Shown piece after piece: positions 35,675-45,945 of a stretch of DNA of 64,000 nucleotides (positions are counted from its first letter, which is position 1; every line of letters starts with the position of its first letter). The position numbers and the translations under genes were made by a program. The notes below the pieces were generated by a model. The model saw only the letters and a program-made list of their open reading frames with translations, was not told the origin of the DNA and made no database searches. Source of the stretch: Nocardioides turkmenicus (GTDB lineage Bacteria > Actinomycetota > Actinomycetes > Propionibacteriales > Nocardioidaceae); the NCBI RefSeq assembly GCF_011045035.1, contig NZ_JAALAA010000020.1:28657-92656 (forward strand), given 5' to 3'.

Positions 35675-36837
35675 CGTCCCACCCACGCGTAGGCCCGCTG
35701 GCCGCCCAGGCCGAGCACACCCAGACCCTCGAGGTCGACCGGCTGCTCGACGACCGCGACACCCACATCATCGTCTGCTGCGGCAGCGGTGGAGTGGGCA
35801 AGACGACCACCTCGGCGGCGCTCGCGCTGCGCGCGGCCGAGCGCGGGCGCAAGGTCGTGGTGCTGACGATCGACCCCGCGCGACGGCTCGCCCAGTCGAT
35901 GGGGATCGCCCAGCTCGACAACACGCCGCGTCCCGTTCCGGGGATCGGTCCGGGCCGGCTCGACGCGATGATGCTCGACATGAAGCGCACCTTCGACGAG
36001 GTGGTCGAGTCGCAGGCCAGCCCCGAGAAGGCGCAGCAGATCCTCAACAACCAGTTCTACATCGCGCTCAGCTCCAGCTTCGCGGGCACGCAGGAGTACA
36101 TGGCGATGGAGAAGCTCGGCCAGCTCTACCGCGACTCCTTCGCCCACAACGGGGGCAACGGCGACTACGACCTGATCGTCGTCGACACGCCGCCGAGCCG
36201 GAGCGCCCTCGACTTCCTGGACGCCCCCGAGCGACTCTCCAGCTTCCTCGACGGTCGCTTCCTGCGCCTGATGCTGGCGCCCGCGAAGGGACCGGTCCGG
36301 CTCATGTCGGCGGGCATCAACATCGTGACCAACGCGCTCAAGAAGGTCCTCGGCGGGCAGATGCTGAGCGACCTGCAGACCTTCGTGACCGCGCTCGACA
36401 CGGTCTTCGGTGGCTTCCGGCAGCGGGCTCAGGAGACCTACGCGCTGCTCCAGGCCGACGAGACCGCCTTCCTCGTCATCGCGGCTCCGGAGCCCGACGC
36501 GCTGCGCGAGGCCGCCTACTTCGTCGAGCGGCTCTCCGGCGACCGGATGCCGCTCCAGGGGCTGGTCGTCAACCGGGCCACCCTGCCCGACGACGCCGCG
36601 CTCACCGCCGCCGCGGCCAGCGCTGCGTCCGAGCGTCTCCCCGACGCGCCCCTCACCGCCGGGCTGCTGAGGCTCCACGCCGACCGCGCCCTGCTGGTCG
36701 AGCGCCAGCACCAGCTGCGCGAGCGCTTCGCCGTCGCCCACCCGCACGTCCCGACCGCCGTGGTGCCGGCTCTGCCCGGTGACGTACACGATCTCGACGG
36801 GCTCCGCGAGATCGGCCGGCTGCTGGCCCAGGGCTGA
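35671..36837 (+). CDS. ArsA/Get3-like ATPase, second of pair
   Basis: Second ArsA-type ATPase, 388 residues, with the P-loop CCGSGGVGKTTTSAALAL, the signature LTIDPARRLAQSMG and the switch VVDTPPSRSALDFLD. It differs from its neighbour in length and in a longer middle region (LNNQFYIALSSSFAGTQEYMAME). The ATGA overlap suggests equal production of both partners. Energy-dependent targeting or assembly of a membrane or wall complex is a reasonable guess from the wblA/PBP neighbourhood, but unproven. No arsenic-resistance genes are nearby, so an arsenite role is unlikely. Confidence 0.87.
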   Translation: MTSHPRVGPLAAQAEHTQTLEVDRLLDDRDTHIIVCCGSGGVGKTTTSAALALRAAERGRKVVVLTIDPARRLAQSMGIAQLDNTPRPVPGIGPGRLDAMMLDMKRTFDEVVESQASPEKAQQILNNQFYIALSSSFAGTQEYMAMEKLGQLYRDSFAHNGGNGDYDLIVVDTPPSRSALDFLDAPERLSSFLDGRFLRLMLAPAKGPVRLMSAGINIVTNALKKVLGGQMLSDLQTFVTALDTVFGGFRQRAQETYALLQADETAFLVIAAPEPDALREAAYFVERLSGDRMPLQGLVVNRATLPDDAALTAAAASAASERLPDAPLTAGLLRLHADRALLVERQHQLRERFAVAHPHVPTAVVPALPGDVHDLDGLREIGRLLAQG

Positions 36838-36854
36838 GCGCCTGGAAACAAGTC

Positions 36855-36887
36855 GAGCCAGGACGTACGTCGTGTACGTCCTGGCTC
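36855..36887. terminator. Bidirectional terminator between arsA pair and wblA
   Basis: A perfect 14-base-pair stem GAGCCAGGACGTAC / GTACGTCCTGGCTC with a five-base loop, between convergent genes. Confidence 0.85.
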
Positions 36888-36930
36888 AGACCAAGATCTT
36901 CAGCGATCCACTCGAGTAGGGGACGAGTGA

Positions 36931-37206
36931 TCACTCCACCGAGGCACGGGTGCGAGCGGCCTCGAGGACGGCACGCCACGAGGCGTTGGGGCTGCGGCGG
37001 AGCAGCGCGCGGCGCTCACGCTCGGTCATGCCGCCCCAGACACCCCACTCGATCTGGTTGTCGAGCGCCTCGGCCAGGCACTCGGTGCGGACCGCGCAGC
37101 CGGAGCAGACCAGCTTGGCCTTGTTCTGCTCGGCGCCACGTACGAAGAGCTCGTCGGGCTCGTTCTCACGACATGCGGCCTGCAGCGACCATTCATCTAC
37201 CCACAT
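36931..37206 (-). CDS. wblA: WhiB-family regulator, WblA/WhiB4 type
   Basis: Small iron-sulfur transcription factor of 91 residues. It has the four cysteines (AACREN near residue 12, CSGCAVRTEC in the middle), the G[VI]WGG turn (EWGVWGGMTERERRALLRR) and the basic C-terminal region. DELFVRGAEQNKAK and the absence of a long C-terminal tail match WblA/WhiB4 rather than WhiB1. Known WblA/WhiB4 proteins react with NO and oxygen and control antioxidant and developmental genes. Its location between the ArsA pair and a penicillin-binding protein gene supports the assignment. Confidence 0.85.
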   Translation of the reverse strand: MWVDEWSLQAACRENEPDELFVRGAEQNKAKLVCSGCAVRTECLAEALDNQIEWGVWGGMTERERRALLRRSPNASWRAVLEAARTRASVE

Positions 37207-37342
37207 TGTCTGCCATCCCTTCGTCGGAGCGCTTCGCCCTCCCCAGTTGACGGCGTGGACGCCCGTGCGGACTAAAGGTTAAGGACCGGAACCTGTCGAG
37301 TGACACACCCTTCTTACCCAAAGTACGTAGTCCGAAATGACT

Positions 37343-37355
37343 AGAAGGGGTATCG
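37343..37355 (+). promoter_or_regulatory. Shared 13-base element upstream of penicillin-binding protein gene
   Basis: Identical to AGAAGGGGTATCG at 34503. Here it is 77 bases before the PBP start and in the divergent region with wblA. Role unknown. Confidence 0.35.
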
Positions 37356-37419
37356 GGAGGCGTTCCGGGGTCCCTCTGCGGCGCCGATTGCGAATCGTGT
37401 GCTGTTAACTGCGATCACC

Positions 37420-37425
37420 TACGAT
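37420..37425 (+). promoter_or_regulatory. -10 box for leaderless penicillin-binding protein gene
   Basis: TACGAT ends seven bases before ATG at 37433. An in-frame ATG at 37424 overlaps this box, which makes the later ATG more likely. Confidence 0.45.
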
Positions 37426-37432
37426 GACCAGC

Positions 37433-39877
37433 ATGTCCTCGCCGTCGCTGCGCCCGCAGACCGTGCTCAAGCATCTCGCCGTCATGTGTGGGGTCGCAGC
37501 CGTCCTCGGAGTCGTCGCCGCAGGTCTGGCCATCCCGTTCGCCGGTGTGGCCGGGATCGCGGCCAAGGAGACCGCCGAGAAGATGGACTCGCTGCCGAAG
37601 GCGTTCGAGGTCGACGACATGTCCCAGACGACCAAGATCGTCGACCGCAAGGGCAACGTGATCACGACGCTCTACGACCAGAACCGCGTCTACCGTCCGC
37701 TCGACCAGATCTCGTCCAACATGACGAAGGCCCTGCTGGCGATCGAGGACTACCGCTTCTACCAGCACGGCGCGATGGACCTCAAGGGCACGCTGCGCGC
37801 ACTGATCACCAACCAGGCCAGCGACTCGGTGCAGGGTGGTTCCTCGATCACCCAGCAGCTGGTGAAGACCACGCTGGTCTACTCCGCGAAGACCGAGGCC
37901 GAGCGCAAGGCGGCCATCGAGAAGTCGACCGCGCGCAAGATCCGCGAGCTGCGCTACGCGATCGCGCTGGAGGAGCAGCACTCCAAGGACTGGATCCTCG
38001 AGCGCTACCTCAACGCCGCCTACTTTGGCGACGGTGCCTATGGCGTCCAGGCGGCCGCGAAGCACTACTTCAACGTCAACGCCTCCGAGCTCAACTGGCA
38101 GCAGTCGGCGATGCTCGCCGGGATGGTGAAGAACCCCACCGGCTACGACCCGACCAACTACCCCGACGCCACCATCGCCCGCCGCAACGTCGTGATCGAC
38201 CGGATGGCAGCGCTCAAGGTCGTCTCCCGTCCCGAGGCGGAGAAGCTGAAGGACGCCGACCTCGGCCTGAACGTCCAGAAGCAGCGCAACGGCTGCCTCG
38301 GCTCGTCCGCGGAGTTCTTCTGCGACTACGTGATCAAGTGGCTCCTCAAGGACCCTGCCTTCGGCGAGAACGAGACCGACCGGCTCGCGCTGATCAAGTC
38401 CGGCGGTCTGACCATCAAGACCACGCTCGACCAGCGCTTCCAGGACGCTGCCCAGGAGTCGGTCGAGGACCACGTCGACGCCACCGACCAGGCCATCGGG
38501 GCGCTGGCGATGGTCGAGCCCGGCACCGGTCGGGTCCGGGCGCTGGCCCAGTCGCGGCCGATGGGCGACAACAAGAAGAAGGGCCAGTCCTACCTCAACT
38601 ACCTGGTCCCCAAGGAGAAGGCCGGCGACTCCAACGGCTTCCAGGCCGGGTCGACGTTCAAGGCGTTCACCCTGGCCGCGGCGATCGAGCAGGGCTTCCC
38701 GCTCAAGCAGCAGATCAACTCGCCGGAGGAGCTGACCCTCAACGAGTCCACCTTCGCCGGCTGCCCCGGCGACGGCAACCGCGTCGGCACCCACACCTTC
38801 CACAACTCCACCACCTCCGGCATGAAGGACGCCTACACCGGCACCCGGGAGTCGGTGAACACCTTCTACGCCCAGCTCTTCCAGCTCACCGGCATGTGCA
38901 CGCCCTACAAGATGGCTCAGAAGATGGGCGTGAAGCTGACCGCACCGTTCGGCGTCAGCTACGACGACGGCCACGTCTGCAAGCCGAGCGAGACCCGCTG
39001 CGGCGGCGCGGAGCGCGTTCCCACGTTCACCCTCGGCGTCGTCGACGTCAGCCCGCTCGAGATGGCGGAGGCGTACGCGACGTTCGGTGCCCGCGGCAAG
39101 CACTGCGACTCGGTGCCGGTCAACGAGATCCTCGACGCCAACGGCAAGGTGCTCAAGACCTACAAGCCCACCTGCCAACAGGCGATGGCCAAGGGCACCG
39201 CCGACGCGGTCAACGACATCCTCCGCGGCGTGATGGAGCCCGGCGGCTTCGGCCAGAACCTGGCCCTGTCGGTCCCCAGCGCAGGCAAGACCGGCACGAC
39301 GCAGGACAACAAGGCGGTGTGGCTGATGGGCTACACGCCCAAGCTCGCGACCGCCTCGATGATCGCCGGCGCCAACTCCAAGGGCACGCCGCTCAGCCTC
39401 AACGGCCAGGTCGTCGGCGGCAACTACGTCTACGAGGCGGCGGGTTCGACGACCGCGGGCCCGATGTGGGGCGGCGCGATGCAGGTGATCGACAAGTACC
39501 TCAAGTGGGAGGACTTCCACGAGCCCGACCCGAACGTGATCGCGGGCAACACGGTCGACGTCCCGTGGGTCGGTGGCATGACGGTCGAGAAGGCGACGAA
39601 GGTGCTGAGGAAGGCCGGATTCCAGGTCCAGGTCGGCCCGGAGGCCTACTCCGAGTACGACCGCGGCCTGGTCGCCTTCACCACCCCGTCCGGCGACGCC
39701 GCCGAGGGGTCACCGATCACCATCTACACCTCGCTCGGCCCGGAGCCGAAGCCCGAGCCCAAGCCCGAGAAGAAGAAGCAGCCCGACAAGAAGAAGCCGG
39801 GCGGCGGCGGTCGCGACGAGAAGCCTGCCGCGGTCGAGGAAGAGCCCGACTTCGGCTGGGAATGGCCGACCGGCTGA
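37433..39877 (+). CDS. Class A penicillin-binding protein (transglycosylase/transpeptidase) with PASTA domain
   Basis: Bifunctional peptidoglycan synthase of 814 residues. One membrane segment (about 14-40), then a GT51 glycosyltransferase domain (EDYRFYQHGAMDLKGTLRA with the catalytic Glu, QGGSSITQQLVK) and a transpeptidase domain with SxxK in GSTFKAF, SxN in RESVNTFY and KTG in AGKTGTTQDN. A single C-terminal PASTA-like domain (about 700-760) precedes a Lys/Pro-rich tail. Similar to mycobacterial PonA proteins and to the PBP next to wblA in Streptomyces. Start chosen from the leaderless promoter; a start nine bases earlier is possible. Confidence 0.93.
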   Translation: MSSPSLRPQTVLKHLAVMCGVAAVLGVVAAGLAIPFAGVAGIAAKETAEKMDSLPKAFEVDDMSQTTKIVDRKGNVITTLYDQNRVYRPLDQISSNMTKALLAIEDYRFYQHGAMDLKGTLRALITNQASDSVQGGSSITQQLVKTTLVYSAKTEAERKAAIEKSTARKIRELRYAIALEEQHSKDWILERYLNAAYFGDGAYGVQAAAKHYFNVNASELNWQQSAMLAGMVKNPTGYDPTNYPDATIARRNVVIDRMAALKVVSRPEAEKLKDADLGLNVQKQRNGCLGSSAEFFCDYVIKWLLKDPAFGENETDRLALIKSGGLTIKTTLDQRFQDAAQESVEDHVDATDQAIGALAMVEPGTGRVRALAQSRPMGDNKKKGQSYLNYLVPKEKAGDSNGFQAGSTFKAFTLAAAIEQGFPLKQQINSPEELTLNESTFAGCPGDGNRVGTHTFHNSTTSGMKDAYTGTRESVNTFYAQLFQLTGMCTPYKMAQKMGVKLTAPFGVSYDDGHVCKPSETRCGGAERVPTFTLGVVDVSPLEMAEAYATFGARGKHCDSVPVNEILDANGKVLKTYKPTCQQAMAKGTADAVNDILRGVMEPGGFGQNLALSVPSAGKTGTTQDNKAVWLMGYTPKLATASMIAGANSKGTPLSLNGQVVGGNYVYEAAGSTTAGPMWGGAMQVIDKYLKWEDFHEPDPNVIAGNTVDVPWVGGMTVEKATKVLRKAGFQVQVGPEAYSEYDRGLVAFTTPSGDAAEGSPITIYTSLGPEPKPEPKPEKKKQPDKKKPGGGGRDEKPAAVEEEPDFGWEWPTG

Positions 39878-39888
39878 CGCCTTGACGA

Positions 39889-39927
39889 CGCGTGTGGCCC
39901 CCACCGATCCGGTGGGGGCCACACGCG
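39889..39927. terminator. Bidirectional terminator between PBP and yqeY-like genes
   Basis: A perfect 17-base-pair stem (39889-39905 with 39911-39927) and a five-base loop between convergent stops. Confidence 0.88.
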
Positions 39928-39941
39928 TTCTCCGGCGTCGT

Positions 39942-40400
39942 TCAGCCGAGCTGCTTGCGCACCTCTGCGGCCACCGCGCCACCGTCGGCGCGGCCCTTGG
40001 TCTGCGGGGTCAGGACGCCCATCACCTTGCCCATCCCCTTCATCCCGAGCTCGGCGGCCCCGGTCTGGGCGATGGCCTTGCTGACCAGGTCGGAGATCTC
40101 CTCGGCGCTCAGCTGAGCGGGCAGGTACTCGGTGATCACCGCGGCCTCCGCGGTCTCCTTCTCGGCCTGCTCGGTGCGACCGCCCTCGGCGAAGGCGGTG
40201 GCCGCCTCCCGGCGCTTCTTGGCCTCGCGAGTGAGGATCGTGATGATCTCGTCGTCGCTGAGCTCCTTGGCTTCCTTCCCGGCGACCTCGGCCTCGCTGA
40301 TCGAGGCCATGACCATGCGCAGCGTGCCGGCGCGGTCCTTGTCCCGAGCCTTCATCGCGGAGGTCAGGTCGGTGCGAAGTCGGTCCTTCAAAGAGCTCAT
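39942..40400 (-). CDS. GatB/YqeY domain protein
   Basis: Protein of 152 residues of the YqeY family, related to the C-terminal tRNA-binding part of GatB. Regions: LKDRLRTDLTSAMKARDKDRAGTLRMVMASI, a middle charged helix with LSDDEIITILTREAKKRREAA, and the end MKGMGKVMGVLTPQTKGRADGGAVAAEVRKQL. A role in tRNA-linked processes is suspected. Start chosen at the second ATG because a CACAAT box ends seven bases upstream; an earlier ATG adds three residues. Confidence 0.88.
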   Translation of the reverse strand: MSSLKDRLRTDLTSAMKARDKDRAGTLRMVMASISEAEVAGKEAKELSDDEIITILTREAKKRREAATAFAEGGRTEQAEKETAEAAVITEYLPAQLSAEEISDLVSKAIAQTGAAELGMKGMGKVMGVLTPQTKGRADGGAVAAEVRKQLG

Positions 40401-40407
40401 GGGACCC

Positions 40408-40420
40408 ATTGTGGCAGGGT
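40408..40420. promoter_or_regulatory. Back-to-back -10 boxes of divergent leaderless genes
   Basis: CACAAT (minus, 40408-40413) ends seven bases before the yqeY-like ATG and CAGGGT (plus, 40415-40420) ends six bases before the phosphoesterase ATG. The two start codons are only 26 bases apart, so the -35 of each lies inside the other gene. Confidence 0.4.
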
Positions 40421-40426
40421 TGAGCC

Positions 40427-41347
40427 ATGCGGCTCGCCTCAGTAATCGGCGCAACCCTCGGCACCGGTCTCGCCGCCGGCGCGGCGATGACGACGTACGC
40501 CCTGTGGGAGGCCCGTCAATACACCCTGCGCCACGTGGGGCTGCCGGTTCTTCCCGAGGGCGCGGACCCGCTGCGGGTGCTGCATCTCTCGGACATGCAC
40601 GTGGTCCCCTCGCAGCACAAGAAGCTCGACTGGATCGCGTCGCTGGCCGCGCTCAAGCCGGACCTGGTCGTCGACACCGGCGACAACCTCGCCCACCAGC
40701 GGGCCGTGCCGGCGATCGTCAACGCCCTCGGCACATTGCTCGACGTGCCCGGTGTCTTCGTGCACGGATCCAACGACTACTACGAGCCGCGCCTGCGCAA
40801 CCCGATCGGCTACCTGCTGCCCGACAACGGCAAGCGGCGTACGAACGTGCCGGAGCTCCCCTGGCGCGACCTGTCCGCGTCCTTCACGAAGTCGGGCTGG
40901 CTCGACCTCACCAACACGCGATCGTCGCTGACCGTCAAGGGCATCGAGTTCGCGTTCGCCGGCGTCGACGACCCCCACCTGCGCCTCGACGACCTCTCCG
41001 CGGTCGCCGGACCCGCGGACCCCGCCGCAGACGTACGTCTCGGCGTCGCGCACGCGCCCTACCTGCGGGTCCTGGACCAGTTCACCGCCGACGGCTACGA
41101 CGCGATCCTGGCCGGCCACACCCACGGTGGTCAGGTCTGCCTGCCCGGCGGGCGGGCGCTGGCCACCAACTGCGACATCGACCCCGCCCGGGCGCGCGGC
41201 CTGCACACCCACACCCATGGCGGACGGCAGGCCTGGCTGCACGTCTCGGCCGGCCTCGGCACCTCGCCCTACACCCGGATCCGCATCGCCTGCCGCCCCG
41301 AGGCCACCCTCCTGACCCTCACGCCGCGTGGTGCGTCTCGCCGGTAG
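40427..41347 (+). CDS. Membrane-anchored metallophosphoesterase
   Basis: A calcineurin-like phosphoesterase of 306 residues. The N-terminal segment (4-22) can be a signal or membrane anchor. Metal motifs: LSDMHVV, DTGDNL, HGSNDYY (in place of GNHD), and GHTHGGQVCLPGG. Several relatives act on UDP-sugar or phospholipid substrates; this one is unassigned. The start is 26 bases from the divergent yqeY-like start, suggesting shared promoter DNA. Confidence 0.88.
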   Translation: MRLASVIGATLGTGLAAGAAMTTYALWEARQYTLRHVGLPVLPEGADPLRVLHLSDMHVVPSQHKKLDWIASLAALKPDLVVDTGDNLAHQRAVPAIVNALGTLLDVPGVFVHGSNDYYEPRLRNPIGYLLPDNGKRRTNVPELPWRDLSASFTKSGWLDLTNTRSSLTVKGIEFAFAGVDDPHLRLDDLSAVAGPADPAADVRLGVAHAPYLRVLDQFTADGYDAILAGHTHGGQVCLPGGRALATNCDIDPARARGLHTHTHGGRQAWLHVSAGLGTSPYTRIRIACRPEATLLTLTPRGASRR

Positions 41348-41419
41348 GGCCCGATTACGAGTCGAGGCGGTCTCTGGGCTATGCTCATTCCTCGTTGGAC
41401 CGTTGATCGGTGCAGCGTT

Positions 41420-41493
41420 CGGGTTGTAGCGCAGCTTGGTAGCGCACCTCGTTCGGGACGAGGGGGCCGCAGGTTCAAATCCTGTCAACCCGA
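41420..41493 (+). tRNA. tRNA-Pro (anticodon CGG)
   Basis: Acceptor arms CGGGTTG and CAACCCG pair; the anticodon arm CCTCG-TTCGGGA-CGAGG gives CGG, and the T-arm GCAGG-TTCAAAT-CCTGT is standard. Reads CCG codons, frequent in this GC-rich genome. CCA is not encoded. Confidence 0.97.
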
Positions 41494-41501
41494 CATCGAG
41501 T

Positions 41502-41536
41502 TCAGGCTCGGAGATCGCAAAGATCTCCGAGCCTGA
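41502..41536 (+). terminator. Terminator after tRNA-Pro
   Basis: Left arm 41502-41516 pairs with 41522-41536 (15 base pairs) around the loop GCAAA. Confidence 0.85.
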
Positions 41537-41574
41537 GTTCATTGTGGGGCCCACCACATGCGAAACTGCCCCTC

Positions 41575-42282
41575 ATGAGCAACGACCCCGCCGACAAGCT
41601 CGCCGCGCCGTCGTTCGGCTTCAAGAAGAAGCGCGGGGGCACCAAGCCTACGAACACCAAGGCCGAGAAGGCTCCCGCGGAGAAGGCCGCCCCGGAGAAG
41701 GCCGCGTCCGAGAAGGCCGCACCCGAGAAGACCCAGGTGCTGGAGAAGACGGCTCCGCCCGTCATCGCGCCGGAGCCTCCCGCCGAGAAGCCCGCCCGGA
41801 AGCCCGCTGAGAAGCCCAAGAAGCCGAAGGCGCAGAAGCCCCCGAAGCCCGCCAAGGAGCCGAAGCCTCCCAAGCCGCCCAAGGAGCCGAGCGAGCGGCG
41901 CATCAACCTCGGCACCCCGTCCGGCCTGTCGGCAGCGGTGATGATCGGCGCCATCGTCGGCGCGTTCATGGCCCTGGCCGTCTGGTTCAGCGGCACGGTG
42001 AGCCAGTGGACCCGCGGCACCTCGTCGCTCGGCGACACCGGCGCGATCGTCCTCATCGCCGTCTTCGTCCTCGCGGTCGCCCTCGGCGGTTACCTCCTCC
42101 GCCTCGCCGGCGCCCGCTCCCCGTTCACGATCAGTTTCCTCGGCTCAGCCCTCGTCGCCGTACTCTCGATGCTGTTCCTCACCGAGCTCTTCAACTACGC
42201 CTGGGGCGTGATCATCGCCGTGATCCTCACCGCCGCCGCGTACGCCCTCGCCTACTGGGTCACCACCACCTACATCGACTGA
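41575..42282 (+). CDS. Membrane protein with Lys/Ala/Pro-rich N-terminus
   Basis: A 235-residue protein of unknown function. Residues 15-110 are low complexity with repeated EKAAPEK/EKAASEK and KPPKPAKEPK units, strongly basic and disordered. The C-terminal half has three membrane segments (about 120-142, 158-180, 186-230 as two close segments) with ARSPFTISFLGSALVAVLSMLFLTE. Start chosen from the short spacing to the first in-frame ATG with MSNDPADKLAAPSFGFKKKR. A basic disordered tail on a membrane protein can bind nucleic acid or cell-wall polymers; that is inference. Confidence 0.72.
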   Translation: MSNDPADKLAAPSFGFKKKRGGTKPTNTKAEKAPAEKAAPEKAASEKAAPEKTQVLEKTAPPVIAPEPPAEKPARKPAEKPKKPKAQKPPKPAKEPKPPKPPKEPSERRINLGTPSGLSAAVMIGAIVGAFMALAVWFSGTVSQWTRGTSSLGDTGAIVLIAVFVLAVALGGYLLRLAGARSPFTISFLGSALVAVLSMLFLTELFNYAWGVIIAVILTAAAYALAYWVTTTYID

Positions 42283-42290
42283 CAAGCCCT

Positions 42291-42380
42291 GCCGAGGCGT
42301 CACGTACGTCGGCCGAGTTGGCACCGTGGTGCCAACTCGGCCGACGGGAGTGACGTCTCGACCGACGTACCTGACGTCTC
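42291..42380. repeat. Dispersed palindromic repeat, copy B
   Basis: Second full copy of the element at 19371: core GTCGGCCGAGTTGGCA (42308-42323) with its exact complement (42330-42345), loop CCGTGG, and pairing outer arms. Only the loop and a few flank bases differ from copy A. It fills the space between the convergent stops of the membrane protein gene and asd. Confidence 0.85.
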
Positions 42381-42381
42381 G

Positions 42382-43421
42382 TCAGAGGGCGGCGGCAACC
42401 AGCTCGGCGAGCTGGACCGTGTTGAGCGCGGCGCCCTTGCGGAGGTTGTCGTTGGAGATGAACAGCGCGAGACCGCGGTTGTCCGGGACGCCCTCGTCCT
42501 GCCGGATCCGGCCGACGTAGGACGGGTCCTTGCCGGCGGCGTAGAGAGGCGTGGGTACGTCGCGGAGCTCGACGCCGGGGGCGTTCGACAGGATCTCGGT
42601 GGCGCGCTCGGGGGTCAGCGGCGAGGAGAACTCGGCGTTGACGGCGAGCGAGTGACCGGTGACGACCGGGACGCGGACGCAGATGCCGGAGACGCGCAGG
42701 TCGGGCAGGTCGAGGATCTTGCGGGACTCGTTGCGGAGCTTCTGCTCCTCGTCGGTCTCGTTGAGGCCGTCCTCGACCAGCGACCCGGCGTAGGGCAGGA
42801 CGTTGAAGGCGATGGTCTCGACGTACTTGTCCGGCTCGGGGAACGCGATCGCGGACCCGTCGTAGGCCAGCTCACTGGCCTTGTCGCCGGCGGCCGCGAC
42901 ACCGCGGACGAGCTCCTCGACGCCGGCGACGCCGGAGCCGGAGACCGCCTGGTAGGTCGAGACGACGAGGCGCTCGAGGCCGGCCTCGTCGTGGAGGGCC
43001 TTGAGCACCGGCATCGCGGCCATCGTGGTGCAGTTGGGGTTGGCGATGATGCCCTTCCGGGCCTCGATGACCCCGGCCATCGCCGACGGGTTGACCTCGG
43101 AGACGACCAGCGGGATCGCCGGGTCCTTGCGCCAGGCCGAGGAGTTGTCGATGACGATCACGCCGGCCTCGGCGAACTTCGGGGCCAGCGCCTTCGAGGT
43201 GGCGCCGCCGGCCGAGAAGATCGCGATGTCGAGGCCCGACGGGTCGGCGGTGGCGGCGTCCTCGACGACGACCGAACGATCACCGAACTCGATGGTCTTG
43301 CCCGCCGAACGGGCCGAGGCGAAGAAACGCACCTCGCCGAGCGGGAAGTTCCGCTCGAGCAGGATCTGGCGTACGGCGACGCCCACCTGCCCGGTGGCTC
43401 CCACGATTCCCAGATTGATGC

Positions 43422-43425
<4 letters not shown>
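42382..43425 (-). CDS. asd: Aspartate-semialdehyde dehydrogenase
   Basis: NADP-dependent enzyme of 347 residues making aspartate semialdehyde from aspartyl phosphate on the way to lysine, diaminopimelate, threonine and methionine. The N-terminal nucleotide motif IVGATGQVGVAVRQIL, the catalytic cysteine in NPNCTTM and VSGSGVAGVEELVRG are clear. Starts within the aspartokinase stop (ATGA), forming the ask-asd operon common in actinobacteria. Confidence 0.96.
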
Positions 43426-45260
<1,835 letters not shown>

Positions 45261-45268
45261 GTCGCAGA

Positions 45269-45274
45269 AGTCTA
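45269..45274 (-). promoter_or_regulatory. -10 box before aspartokinase
   Basis: TAGACT on the minus strand, eight bases before the GTG; it includes the TAG stop codon of the DUF5063 gene, so the ask-asd promoter overlaps the end of that gene. Confidence 0.4.
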
Positions 45275-45859
45275 CGTGGCGGTCGCGGCCGTCTTCTCCA
45301 GCATCTCATCAGCGGCAGCCAGGTCCTCGTCCTCGCCGGTGAACGGCTCGGTGTCGAGGCGGTCGTGCGCCACCACCGTGAGCAGCGCGTTGAGCACCGC
45401 ACCGGCCAGGTTGCCCCAGTTGTTGACATAGCTGAACTGCCACCACCACAACGCCTCGTCGACGTCGCCGAGGCGGTAGTGGCGCAGGCCGTACTCCAGG
45501 TCGGTCACCAGGCTGGCGACGTCGTCGGAGATCTGGCTGTCGACCACGTCCGGGCTGTAGGGGTCGAACACGAAGCTGTAGGTGTCGATGTCGCCGAACA
45601 TTTCGGCCAGCCCCATCCGGAGCTCGTCGACGTCGGCCTCCATGCCCACGTCGGGCTGGAACTCCTCACGCGGCTCGAAGTCCTGCTGGGCGCCCAGTCG
45701 CGCACCCGCCAGCAGGATCTGGCTCACTTCCAGCAGGAGCATCGGGACAGCGCTGCCGCCGTCACGCTCCGCCGCGATCGCACGTACGGCAAGCAGGAAG
45801 CTCTCCACCGAGTCCGCGATGCTCGTCGCGAAGTCCTTGCCGGTCCCATCGTCCGTCAT
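45272..45859 (-). CDS. DUF5063 protein
   Basis: A 195-residue acidic protein of the DUF5063 family, with a helical pattern and the WWWQFSYVNNWGNLAGAVLNAL segment. Function unknown; DUF5063 genes are widespread between recR and lysC in actinobacteria, as here. AGGGAG lies six bases before the ATG. It ends on the -10 box of the aspartokinase promoter. Confidence 0.82.
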   Translation of the reverse strand: MTDDGTGKDFATSIADSVESFLLAVRAIAAERDGGSAVPMLLLEVSQILLAGARLGAQQDFEPREEFQPDVGMEADVDELRMGLAEMFGDIDTYSFVFDPYSPDVVDSQISDDVASLVTDLEYGLRHYRLGDVDEALWWWQFSYVNNWGNLAGAVLNALLTVVAHDRLDTEPFTGEDEDLAAADEMLEKTAATAT

Positions 45860-45945
45860 GACAGCTCCCTTCCCGAGGTGCCTTGGATCGTCAGGCTACC
45901 CGCGAACACTCGGCCTGACGAGGGTAAAGAGTCTGGTCTCAGGGA

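Noticed and set aside
34658..36837. ArsA pair as an arsenite efflux system
   Set aside because: No ArsB, ArsR or ArsC nearby and the proteins lack the arsenite-binding cysteines; they look like Get3-type ATPases.
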